DNA of 64,000 nucleotides from the NCBI RefSeq assembly GCF_003217095.1, contig NZ_QJSR01000006.1, positions 75,377 to 139,376 of the forward strand, given 5' to 3'. The stretch is from Rhizobium sp. PP-CC-3A-592. Its GTDB lineage: Bacteria > Pseudomonadota > Alphaproteobacteria > Rhizobiales > Rhizobiaceae. Under the pieces are notes generated by a model. The model was not told where the DNA came from. It made no database searches and saw only the letters and a list, made by a program, of their open reading frames with translations. Every line of letters begins with the position of its first letter. The stretch's first letter is position 1. Below, piece after piece: positions 25,459 to 33,858 of this stretch. A program made the translations under genes and the position numbers.

Positions 25459-26790
25459 TCACTTCTTGAGGAGGGTCTGCATTCCGGACTTGGTGTTTGC
25501 CAAGGCCTCGTCGAGGCTTTGCTGACCGGCCCAGTAGCCGGTGAATTCCTTCGCCTGAAGCTCGTAGATCGAAAGCGCGTTCGCCGACGTCGCGCCGTTC
25601 ATGACGTAGCCGTATTTGCTGGCGAATTCGCCCAGCTTGACGAGATCGGGGCGTGCCTCGGCAACCTTGGCGACCACCTCCGGCACGAGGGCGGGAGAAC
25701 CGCCACTGCGGGCATAAGCGAGCGCCGCCTCCTCCGTCGCCAGCCATTTCAGGAACCGGGTGGCGCCCTCCTTGTTCTTGGCATTCTTGTTCAGGCCGAG
25801 ACCGAGGCCGTGAATATGGTCGGCGCGGCCGTTCGGGCCTGCGGGCGGCGCGACGATGCCGGTAACCCCGGCCACGGCTGGAGAGGTTTCCGGGTTCGTC
25901 AAATCGGCAGCGGCAGCGTTCCACTGAAGAGCGGTTGCCGCCTGGCCCGAACTGAAGGCCGCATTGGTTTCCGGATACTCGTAGCTGAGCGAGTCCTTCG
26001 GCGATGCGCCAGCGTCGTAGAGCGTCTTGTAAAGTTCGAGCCCGGTCCGGTAGGCATCGCTATCCACCGTCACGCTCCCGTCCTTGTCCGACCAGTCGCC
26101 GCCATAGGCGCGCGGGAGGGATTGGAACACCATCATGTTGAACAGCAGGTTCTTCATCTGAAGCACCGTACCGTAGCGCACCGGGCTTTCGGAATTGACC
26201 TGCTTGGAGAAATAGAGAGAGGTCGCCGCCCAGTCGTCCCAGATCCAGCTATCGGGGTCTTTCGGTTGCAGCGCCTTGCCGAGAAATTGCTGCGAAATCT
26301 CGGCGTATTTTTTCTTGCCCGCCTCGTCCTGCATCAGGGCGTCCATCAGGTCCTTGCGGTAGTACATGAAGTGCAGCGACAGATCGGTCGGCACGCCATA
26401 TTGCTTGCCCTCGAACTGCATGGTCTTCAGCACGGCATCGCCGAACGTCTTTTCGGCCTCGCTGCCGAGATCGATCGGCTCCATGTAGGGCGCATAGCGC
26501 CCAATCGAGTAGGTGGCGACGAGATTGATGTCGAAAGCGGTCGAGCCCGCTGCCATGTCGGCCTGCAGCTTGTCGTAGAAACCCTCGCGGTTGAAGAACA
26601 GCAGCTCCACCTTGTCGGCATCCGCAAGGCCGGACGTGCCGTTATAGGTTTCGACCGCAGCGCGCAGGGCTGTTTCCTCCGATCCACCCGGCCAACCGAG
26701 CACCGTCACCGTTGCGTTCGAGGTGGCGGGCAGCGAGACGCTCGCGAGAAGCATGGCAAGCGCCGATAGGCATGTTCTGTTCGATGTCAT
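25459..26790 (-). CDS. Sugar ABC transporter substrate-binding protein (CUT1 type)
   Basis: A 443-residue periplasmic binding protein of the SBP_bac_1 family. The N-terminus is a signal peptide (CLSALAMLLASVSLPATSNA), followed by TVTVLGWPGGSEET. Aromatic-rich stretches (WIWDDWAATSLYF, ALQWNAAAADL) are consistent with sugar stacking. It is encoded directly after NanEK with 36 bases between, so the ligand may be an N-acylated hexosamine, a sialic-acid derivative or a related sugar; that is an inference from context. Confidence 0.9.
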   Translation of the reverse strand: MTSNRTCLSALAMLLASVSLPATSNATVTVLGWPGGSEETALRAAVETYNGTSGLADADKVELLFFNREGFYDKLQADMAAGSTAFDINLVATYSIGRYAPYMEPIDLGSEAEKTFGDAVLKTMQFEGKQYGVPTDLSLHFMYYRKDLMDALMQDEAGKKKYAEISQQFLGKALQPKDPDSWIWDDWAATSLYFSKQVNSESPVRYGTVLQMKNLLFNMMVFQSLPRAYGGDWSDKDGSVTVDSDAYRTGLELYKTLYDAGASPKDSLSYEYPETNAAFSSGQAATALQWNAAAADLTNPETSPAVAGVTGIVAPPAGPNGRADHIHGLGLGLNKNAKNKEGATRFLKWLATEEAALAYARSGGSPALVPEVVAKVAEARPDLVKLGEFASKYGYVMNGATSANALSIYELQAKEFTGYWAGQQSLDEALANTKSGMQTLLKK

Positions 26791-26826
26791 CTACGTTCCC
26801 TTTGTTATCGTTGATGAAAGTTACTG

Positions 26827-28398
26827 TCAGGTCTGTCTCTGAGGCATTTCCGCGGCAAGGCTTGCGACGCCGACGACGCCTGCACGGCTGCCGAGCAGCG
26901 CCGGCACCAGCCGGGGCGTCACGCGGGCATCCATCCCGTCGAAGGTACGGCGCATGCGCTCGATGTAGCCATCGGCAAGCCCGATGCCGCCGCCGATCAC
27001 GATCACGCCGGGGTCCAGCATCATCTGGATATCGCGGCAGAGCGTCGCGGCGCGGAATGCGGATTGCGCGACGATCTCCTTCGCCCAGGGTGCCCCCTCG
27101 CCTGCCCATGTGAAAATCTCCGCCGCCGTTGCCGCATGGCCGAGCCTCGCGGCCTCTGCGGCCATCCACCGGCCCGAGGTCAGGTCTTCCAGCGGCGATC
27201 TCCCGGCAGACGGGCCGCGGATGAGCCCGAAGTGGCCGGCGAGCCCGTCAAGCGGCCGGCCGTTGATCACGATGCCGCCGCCAATGCCGGTCGAGATCGT
27301 GACAAACACCAGGTTGCCGCCCCTATCGCCCCTGCCGCGCGGTGCCGAAGCCGCGGCGCCGAACCTGAACTCTCCCCAAGCCGCCGCCTGCGCATCGTTA
27401 ACGGCAAGAACCGGCACGGCGAACAGGGCCGCCGCTCGGCTCAGCAGCGGATATCGATGAGGAATATTCAGCGTTGCCGGATTCAAGGCCGACCAATGTC
27501 CATCCTCGATGAAGCCGGTGACCGCGATACCAACGCGCGTGTAACGTCCCGTCCAGGATCGTGTGGCCTCCGCGATGCCCGCCAGCCATGCATCGGGGCC
27601 GTCTTCTCTTCGGGTGGGAACCGTGATGTCCTCGACCACCTCGCCTCCGACGACCAGGGCCGCCATCGTTTTCGTGCCGCCGATGTCGATGGCAAGCACC
27701 GCATTTTCCTGATCGGTCCTGCTCCCATAGGCCGAAGTGACAGCATCTCGGAACCAGGCCGTGACATGCTCCGTCCGAGTGATGGCGGAACCAACGACGA
27801 CGGCATAAGCCCCTGCCCGTGCCGCCGCTGCCGCCTGTTCGGTCGTGCGGATGCGCCCCTCGGCGATCACGAAGGGGGTCAGCCTGCGCATGGCCGCAAT
27901 CAGGTCGAGATCGGGATCGACCGGCTCCGGGCCGCCGACATAGCCCGACAGTGTGGTGCCGACGACATCGGCGCCGGCGGCCAGCGCCCGTCTTGCATCT
28001 TCGAGGCTCGAGCAGTCCGCCATCGTCAGCTTGCCCCGCGCCTTGACGGCCTGCACGAGCGCCTCCACGGAGGCCGGACGGGGACGGTCGGTGGCGTCGA
28101 AAGCGACGATGTCGGCACCTGCCGCCATCAGCGCCTCCGCATCTGCGACAAAGGGCGTGATGCGGACGGCGCTGTCGTCGAGGTCGCGCTTGACGATCCC
28201 GATGATCGGAACGGTGACCGCAGCCCGGACGGCCGCGACATAGGCCACGGACTCGATCCGCAAGGCCCGGGCGCCGGCATCGATGGCAGCTTTCGCAAAG
28301 CCGACCACAAAGTCGGCCGTGTCCGTCGGGCCATCGGGCACCGGCTGGCAGGAGACGATGAGGCTGTTCTTCAGGTCTTCGGCGAACACACGCGACAC
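26827..28398 (-). CDS. nanEK: NanE-NanK fusion: N-acylmannosamine-6-phosphate 2-epimerase with ROK kinase
   Basis: A 523-residue bifunctional protein. Residues about 1-228 form a NanE-type TIM barrel (LRIESVAYVAAVR, PIIGIVKRDLDD, VAFDATDRPRP, ADCSSLEDARRALAAGADVVGTTLSGY). Residues about 233-515 form a ROK sugar kinase with the ATP motif LAIDIGGTKTMAAL and STGIGGGIVING. Together the activities would phosphorylate ManNAc and convert it to GlcNAc-6-phosphate. The kinase half lacks the usual CxCGxxGCxE zinc-binding cysteines: after GLAGHFGLIRG comes PSAGRSPLEDLTSGRW. The start is a GTG at 28398 with a poor ribosome-binding site. Neither NanA nor NagA/NagB is nearby. Confidence 0.9.
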   Translation of the reverse strand: MSRVFAEDLKNSLIVSCQPVPDGPTDTADFVVGFAKAAIDAGARALRIESVAYVAAVRAAVTVPIIGIVKRDLDDSAVRITPFVADAEALMAAGADIVAFDATDRPRPASVEALVQAVKARGKLTMADCSSLEDARRALAAGADVVGTTLSGYVGGPEPVDPDLDLIAAMRRLTPFVIAEGRIRTTEQAAAAARAGAYAVVVGSAITRTEHVTAWFRDAVTSAYGSRTDQENAVLAIDIGGTKTMAALVVGGEVVEDITVPTRREDGPDAWLAGIAEATRSWTGRYTRVGIAVTGFIEDGHWSALNPATLNIPHRYPLLSRAAALFAVPVLAVNDAQAAAWGEFRFGAAASAPRGRGDRGGNLVFVTISTGIGGGIVINGRPLDGLAGHFGLIRGPSAGRSPLEDLTSGRWMAAEAARLGHAATAAEIFTWAGEGAPWAKEIVAQSAFRAATLCRDIQMMLDPGVIVIGGGIGLADGYIERMRRTFDGMDARVTPRLVPALLGSRAGVVGVASLAAEMPQRQT

Positions 28399-28425
28399 TC
28401 CGGTTCGGCATCACGATAATCGGAA

Positions 28426-28459
28426 AATACCAGATGGCAACCAGCCACAAACTGGTATT
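28426..28459. promoter_or_regulatory. Inverted repeat between gntR and nanEK (candidate GntR operator)
   Basis: AATACCAG (28426-28433) and CTGGTATT (28452-28459) form a perfect eight-base inverted repeat with an 18-base spacer. The same ATACCAG/CTGGTAT element occurs at the promoter of the GntR gene (29264-29273), as expected of a local regulator's operator. A modest promoter for nanEK (leftward TTGCCA then TATCGT at 16-base spacing) would overlap it. Confidence 0.6.
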
Positions 28460-29204
28460 ATCTCTGCAGTTCGAACACGAAGTCGTAGACCTCGCCCTTG
28501 TAGCGGGTCTCGCAAAACTCGACGATCTGACCGTCGGCCAGGAAGCACCGGCGCTCCGTCATCAGCAGCGGCGCGCCCACCTCGCAGTGAAGGTGTACGG
28601 CATCCTGCGCGGATGCGCCGCGCGAGCGCATGCGTTGAACCGCGCGTTGCGGCAGGAAGCCACGGGCTTCCAGCGTCTCGTACAGCGACGCGCCGACCAT
28701 GTCGCCCGAGGGAATGAAGCGAACGGGAACCGTCGAGGTCTCCACCGCGATCGCGACGTCGTCAGCCGTCCTGATGCGCTTCATGCGCAGGATCTGGCTG
28801 TTGCCCGCAACGCCCAGCGCCATCATCTCGGCGGGAGACGGGCGGCCTATCTCCTTGGAAAGCCATATGCAACCGGGCACCAGTCCCCGCGCAACGATAT
28901 CCTCCGAGAAGCTGGTCAAGGTGGAGAGAGATTTCTCGACGCGCGATCCGATCTCCGTCCGGAAGCCGTGCCGGCGATTGAGCAACCGCTCCTCCTCCAG
29001 AAGCGCGAGCGCCTTGCGGACCGTGACGCGGGAAAGCGACAGAGCGTCCGCGAGCGTTCGCTCGCCCGGCAGGACAGCGCCGGCCCTGACCGTATTCGAG
29101 CGGATGACGGTCTCGATCGCCGTCTTCAGCCGCTTGTAGAGCGGCTGTCCCTGAGGCGCAGCCTTCAGCTCCCTCCCGATCGATGCGAGCAGATCCTCCC
29201 CCAT
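28458..29204 (-). CDS. GntR-family transcriptional regulator (HutC/UTRA type)
   Basis: A 248-residue regulator. An N-terminal winged helix (about 15-80) contains the family stretch LPGERTLADALSLSRVTVRKALALLEEERLL, and a C-terminal UTRA ligand-binding domain (about 100-240) includes ILRMKRIRTADDVAIAVETSTVP. HutC-type members usually respond to sugar phosphates or amino acids. The start at 29204 follows AGGGAACAGG. It is the first gene of the nanEK cluster, and its own promoter overlaps the ATACCAG-type element, so autoregulation is likely. The effector is probably a sugar phosphate made by the cluster. Confidence 0.9.
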   Translation of the reverse strand: MGEDLLASIGRELKAAPQGQPLYKRLKTAIETVIRSNTVRAGAVLPGERTLADALSLSRVTVRKALALLEEERLLNRRHGFRTEIGSRVEKSLSTLTSFSEDIVARGLVPGCIWLSKEIGRPSPAEMMALGVAGNSQILRMKRIRTADDVAIAVETSTVPVRFIPSGDMVGASLYETLEARGFLPQRAVQRMRSRGASAQDAVHLHCEVGAPLLMTERRCFLADGQIVEFCETRYKGEVYDFVFELQR

Positions 29205-29656
29205 CCTGTTCCCTCACCTGTGCACGTGGCCGATACCTGGCCTCAAAAAAAATTTCTGGATCTATACTGGTATTAGAATTGCACGACAATACCCACACGG
29301 TCATCGCCTCGGCGCGCAGATCGGGCCGTGACCCGAGGAATATTTGAGCCAAGCCTAAAGGCTACGAGACACGGTCAAGCATATTGGCACGGCGTGGAAA
29401 TTCGACCGAGTGGGGAACTGTTTCCGCCAGGAATTCGGCATAAGTCATCCCCCAGACCGGCAGGCTTGAGCAGAGACTCCAGCGCAGCCATTGCGGCATG
29501 ATGTGCCTGCGCCGCGCTTAGTAGGGACACGCGACCATAAAGCGCTCGCGAAAAGAAAATTCTCTCAAGTTTCGTTCAGATTCCGGTTGTAAATTCATTC
29601 ATATTTTATGAGTTTCGTTCATCCTTGCTTACATTATTCACGTTGCCGAGGATCTC
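29205..29656. other. Divergent intergenic region between gntR and the chemoreceptor gene
   Basis: About 450 bases. The left part holds the gntR promoter and operator (29261-29289). The rest (about 29300-29656) contains no gene I can support and no strong -35/-10 pair for the chemoreceptor. An AT-richer stretch at about 29560-29640 is the likeliest place for that promoter. Confidence 0.6.
29261..29289 (-). promoter_or_regulatory. gntR promoter overlapped by an ATAC-TG-GTAT operator-like element
   Basis: Leftward, TTGTCG (29289-29284) and TATAGA (29266-29261) are separated by 17 bases. The near-palindrome ATACTGGTAT (29264-29273) covers the -10 region, so a bound repressor would block RNA polymerase. 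The ten-base string ACTGGTATTA also occurs at 28451-28460 beside nanEK. Confidence 0.65.
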
Positions 29657-31900
29657 GTGGCTCATTCCGTCGTAAAACGTCCGCTTTGGATCAAAATCAC
29701 CGCCTACGGTTTCGCAGCCGTGCTCTTTTCCGCTGTTGCGATCGGCGGCAGCGCGTCGTACCGGCAATCGGCCTCGACAGCGGATACGCTGGCACACGAG
29801 GTGAGTGCAGACCGTGCTCTTGTCGAGATGGATATGGCAGCGCAGCGGAAGACGGCTTCGGCGATCGCTCTTGCCCTTGCCGGCGAGCCGGAAATGGCGG
29901 GGCTGATTGCGTCCAACGCGCGGGAAGCGATCATCGCGCGCTATGCCGGTGCGATGTCCTCCATCGTCAAGGAAGGCGGAATTACGCTCCTCACGGTGAC
30001 CAATGCGAACGGTGAAGCCGTTGCCCGCATTCACACGCCGGACAAGTTCGGCGACGACATGAAGGGACGCCGCAAGACCATCGTCCAGGCGCTGCAGTCC
30101 GGCAGTCTGGTTGCGGGTATCGAACCCGGACGGACAGCCGTCAGCATGTTCGCATCGGCTCCGATCAAGAAGGACGGCGGCGTCGTCGGTGTCGTCGATG
30201 CGGGCACGAGCCTGACGAACGACTATTTCTCGTCCGTCGCTCAGCGTATCGGTGGTGAGATCGCCGTCTACGTCCAAGCCGATGGCAAGCTGGTCAAGCA
30301 GGCGTCGACCTTCGAAGGCGACCTGTTGCCGGAGGCAAGCCTCACGTCCGTACTGGCCGGAGAGACGATGCAAGCCAACGTTACCATCGCCGACAGGCAC
30401 TATATCGTCGAGGCTCGACCGCTGACCAATTTCTCGGGCGCAACAATCGGCGTTCTCCAGATCGCGTCGGACGTCACCACGGTGGTGGATGAGGCCTCGG
30501 AAGCCTTATGGATGACGATCATGGGCACGGTGGTCGTCTCGATCCTATCGCTGCTCGGCTTCCTGATCTTTGCCCGCTCGCTTGCCTCGCTCATCGGCAG
30601 GATCACGACGACCATGACGCGTCTTGCCAAGGGTGACCTGGACGCCGACATCGACGGCGGAGAGCGGCCCGACGAGGTTGGTGCCATGGCGCGCGCCGTT
30701 CAGGTGTTCAAAGACAATGCCATCAAGACACGGGATCTCGAAGAACAGGCAGACCGCCAGCGCAGCCAGTCCGAGGACGAGCGGCGCCGCGCCACCGAGA
30801 CGGAGAGCGCCCGTGCCGCAGCCATGACCCAGGCGACGAGGGGACTTGCCGACGGCCTCAAGCATCTGGCCGAGGGAGACCTGAGCTTTCACATTTCCGA
30901 AACCTTCCACCATGACTTCGAGAGCCTGCGAACCGACTTCAACCAGGCCGTCGAACAGCTCCGCACGACCCTTTCCTCCGTGTCGGAAGCAACCGCGTCC
31001 ATCGACAGCGGATCACGGGAAATCAGCCAGAGCGCCGACGACCTTTCGCGCCGGACCGAGCAACAGGCAGCATCCCTGGAGGAAACGGCCGCGGCGCTCG
31101 ATGAAATCACGGTCAATGTCTCGAATTCCTCGAAGCGCGCCGAGGAAGCGCGTGCGGTTGCCGTCCAGGCCAATGACAGCGCACGCCGCTCCGGTACGGT
31201 GGTGGGCGATGCCGTCAATGCCATGAGCAAGATCGAACAGTCCTCCAGCCAGATCTCGAACATCATCGGCGTCATCGACGAAATCGCGTTCCAGACCAAT
31301 CTTCTGGCCTTGAATGCGGGCGTCGAGGCGGCACGCGCCGGCGAGGCCGGCCGCGGGTTCGCCGTCGTGGCGCAGGAAGTGCGCGAACTGGCACAGCGTT
31401 CCGCAAAGGCCGCAAAGGAGATCAAGGATCTCATCCGGAACTCCTCCGGCGAGGTCCAGAGCGGGGTTCACCTCGTCCAGCAGACCGGAGATGCGTTGCG
31501 GACGATCGAGGCCTACATCGTCACGATCAACCAGCACATGGATTCCATCGCGACCTCTTCGCGGGAGCAGTCCGTGGGCCTCGCGGAGGTCAACACCGCC
31601 GTCAATCAGATGGATCAGGTCACGCAGCAGAACGCCGCCATGGTTGAGGAAGCCAATGCCGCCGGCGCGACGCTGGCGATGGAAGCTGCAAGGCTCAAGG
31701 AACTGGTCGCACGGTTCCAGTTCGCTTCGGCGAGCGGGGCGTCGATGCGGCCCCGACAGGCACCCGTTGAAAGAGCACCGTCCTCTCCTCCGGCATCTCC
31801 ACCGCGCGCGATGATCAAGACGATCAGCAAGGCCTTTTCAGGACGGTCCTCGGCGGCCGTGGCGCTCCAACCCTCCACAGACAGCTGGGAAGAGTTCTGA
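29657..31900 (+). CDS. Methyl-accepting chemotaxis protein
   Basis: A 747-residue transmembrane chemoreceptor. A first membrane helix (about 9-32) and a second (about 284-308) flank a roughly 250-residue periplasmic sensor that looks like a Cache domain. Two HAMP-like stretches follow (about 310-365 and 395-450), then a signalling domain with the conserved hairpin tip EIAFQTNLLALNAGVEAARAGEAGRGFAVVAQEVREL near residue 540. The protein ends in SWEEF, resembling the C-terminal pentapeptide that tethers CheR/CheB in some receptors. The start is a GTG at 29657 after CGAGGA. The ligand is unknown, but its location among uptake clusters suggests a nutrient. Confidence 0.93.
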   Translation: MAHSVVKRPLWIKITAYGFAAVLFSAVAIGGSASYRQSASTADTLAHEVSADRALVEMDMAAQRKTASAIALALAGEPEMAGLIASNAREAIIARYAGAMSSIVKEGGITLLTVTNANGEAVARIHTPDKFGDDMKGRRKTIVQALQSGSLVAGIEPGRTAVSMFASAPIKKDGGVVGVVDAGTSLTNDYFSSVAQRIGGEIAVYVQADGKLVKQASTFEGDLLPEASLTSVLAGETMQANVTIADRHYIVEARPLTNFSGATIGVLQIASDVTTVVDEASEALWMTIMGTVVVSILSLLGFLIFARSLASLIGRITTTMTRLAKGDLDADIDGGERPDEVGAMARAVQVFKDNAIKTRDLEEQADRQRSQSEDERRRATETESARAAAMTQATRGLADGLKHLAEGDLSFHISETFHHDFESLRTDFNQAVEQLRTTLSSVSEATASIDSGSREISQSADDLSRRTEQQAASLEETAAALDEITVNVSNSSKRAEEARAVAVQANDSARRSGTVVGDAVNAMSKIEQSSSQISNIIGVIDEIAFQTNLLALNAGVEAARAGEAGRGFAVVAQEVRELAQRSAKAAKEIKDLIRNSSGEVQSGVHLVQQTGDALRTIEAYIVTINQHMDSIATSSREQSVGLAEVNTAVNQMDQVTQQNAAMVEEANAAGATLAMEAARLKELVARFQFASASGASMRPRQAPVERAPSSPPASPPRAMIKTISKAFSGRSSAAVALQPSTDSWEEF

Positions 31901-31966
31901 GATCCGTGGACGTCGCAAATCGTTGCCGGCGTCCGTGCGCGCTCAAGTGAACACGGACAGCTCGCT

Positions 31967-33814
31967 CTAAATGGCGACGAGGTGCCCCTCGGAAACGACG
32001 CGGAATTCCCGCTGCACCGGCACGTAATCTGCCGGGCGGATCTGGCTCCTCAGTTCCTCGGCAGCGGCCATCGGCGTTTCACGCCGGCGGTCAGGATCCG
32101 GCACCGGCACGGCAGACATCAGTTTTTTCGTATAGGCATGCTGAGGATTGCCGAAGACGGCGCTCCGCGGCCCGATCTCCACGATCTCTCCCAGATACAT
32201 GACGGCGACACGATGGCTGACGCGCTCGACGACGGCCATGTCATGGCTGATGAACAGAAAGGCAAGGTTGAGGCTCTGCTGCAGGTCGAGCATCAGGTTG
32301 ATGACCTGCGCCTTGATCGAGACATCGAGTGCCGAAACGCTCTCATCCGCCACGATGATCTTGGGAGAGAGGGCGAGCGCACGCGCGATCGAGATCCGCT
32401 GGCGCTGACCGCCGGAGAACGCGTGCGGATAACGCGACGCCATGTCCGGGGTAAGGCCGACCTTCTCCAGGAGATCGGCGACCATCGTTTTTGCCTCCTT
32501 CGAACTGCCCAACCGGTGCTCGAGATACGGTTCGGCAATCGCGGCTCCCACCGTCATGCGCGGATTGAGCGAGGCGAACGGATCTTGAAAGATCATCTGC
32601 ACGGATTTGCGCATCTCGCGCAGGTCGCGCCTCGGAAGGCTCAGAACCTCGCGGCCCTCGACGAGAACCGAACCGCTGCTTGGCTCGATCAGGCGGAGAA
32701 TGGCACGTCCCGTCGTAGACTTGCCGCATCCGGATTCGCCGACCAGCGACAGGGTTTCACCAGCGCGCAGGTCGAAGGAGACATTTTCGACCGCATGTAC
32801 ACGCCCGCTCACCTTGCCGAGAAGACCGGTATGGATGTCGAAGCGCTTGGTGAGATTGCGGACCTGCAGGATCGGCTCGCCTGAGGCAATGACGGTATCA
32901 GCGACTTCGACCGGGACGTCGGACAGTCCGGTCGCCGGATCGACCATTGGAAAACGCAAGGGCCGGAGATAGGCCTGCATGGCACCGAGCACGGGCACGG
33001 CGGACAGAAGCGCGCGGGTGTAGGGATGCTGGCCTCGGTGAAAGATGTCGGTCGTGCGTCCCGTTTCCACCTGCTCGCCGCGATACATGACGACGGTCCG
33101 GTCGGCAATCTCGGCGACCACGCCCATGTCATGCGTGATGAACAGGACGGAGGTGCCCTCCTCGTCCTGCAACATCCGAATGAGATCGAGGATCTGACCC
33201 TGGATCGTCACGTCGAGCGCGGTCGTCGGCTCGTCGGCGATCAGCAGCTTGGGCTTGGTGGCGAGCGCCATTGCGATCATCACGCGCTGCCGCATGCCGC
33301 CGGAGAAGCGGTGCGGATATTCGTCGAAGCGCGAGGCTGCCGAGGGAATACGAACCTTCTCAAGGATGCGCACGGTTTCGGCGCGCGCGTCCGCTTTGCT
33401 CATCGCCGTGTGGCAAAGGATCGCCTCCGAGATCTGGTCGCCGATCGTGAACAGCGGATTGAGGCTGGTCATCGGCTCCTGGAAAATCATCGCGACATCG
33501 TTGCCGCGCACCTTGCGCATCTCCGGCTCGGGCAAGGACAGGAGATCGCGGCCCCCCAGCATGACCCGCCCCTCGATCCGGCTCGTATCGGGCTGTAGAA
33601 GCCGCATGATCGACAGCGACGTAACGCTCTTGCCGGACCCCGACTCGCCGACGATCGCCACGGTCTCAGCGGGCGCGATGGTGAAGGAGATATCGCGGAC
33701 CACAGGTTTCCACGCGCCATCGACACGGAACGACGTTCGCAGCGCCTCCACGGAGAGCACCGGTTGCGCCTCTGCCGGCGTGGTCTGACGGGTGTGGGCC
33801 TGTTGCGTCGTCAT
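31967..33814 (-). CDS. Fused DppD-DppF ABC transporter ATPase
   Basis: A 615-residue protein with two ATPase domains. Domain 1 has GESGSGKSV, FSGGMRQRVM and IADEPTTALD; domain 2 has GESGCGKSTTG, FSGGQRQRIS and VADESVSALD. A linker of about 40 residues separates them. The ATG at 33814 follows GGGAATGATC, and longer in-frame starts would overlap the preceding PLP-enzyme gene. It is the only ATPase near the Dpp-type permeases at 37751-39567 and presumably serves them, although it is transcribed from the other operon of the IclR cluster, after the PLP enzyme. Confidence 0.9.
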   Translation of the reverse strand: MTTQQAHTRQTTPAEAQPVLSVEALRTSFRVDGAWKPVVRDISFTIAPAETVAIVGESGSGKSVTSLSIMRLLQPDTSRIEGRVMLGGRDLLSLPEPEMRKVRGNDVAMIFQEPMTSLNPLFTIGDQISEAILCHTAMSKADARAETVRILEKVRIPSAASRFDEYPHRFSGGMRQRVMIAMALATKPKLLIADEPTTALDVTIQGQILDLIRMLQDEEGTSVLFITHDMGVVAEIADRTVVMYRGEQVETGRTTDIFHRGQHPYTRALLSAVPVLGAMQAYLRPLRFPMVDPATGLSDVPVEVADTVIASGEPILQVRNLTKRFDIHTGLLGKVSGRVHAVENVSFDLRAGETLSLVGESGCGKSTTGRAILRLIEPSSGSVLVEGREVLSLPRRDLREMRKSVQMIFQDPFASLNPRMTVGAAIAEPYLEHRLGSSKEAKTMVADLLEKVGLTPDMASRYPHAFSGGQRQRISIARALALSPKIIVADESVSALDVSIKAQVINLMLDLQQSLNLAFLFISHDMAVVERVSHRVAVMYLGEIVEIGPRSAVFGNPQHAYTKKLMSAVPVPDPDRRRETPMAAAEELRSQIRPADYVPVQREFRVVSEGHLVAI

Positions 33815-33858
33815 GATCATTCCCATCGTTTCTGTCTTCCACGTGTCGCGCTGATGCT

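Noticed and set aside
29560-29640. Sigma-28-type promoter for the chemoreceptor
   Set aside because: No TAAA-N15-GCCGATAA-like pair is present; only an AT-rich patch without clear elements.
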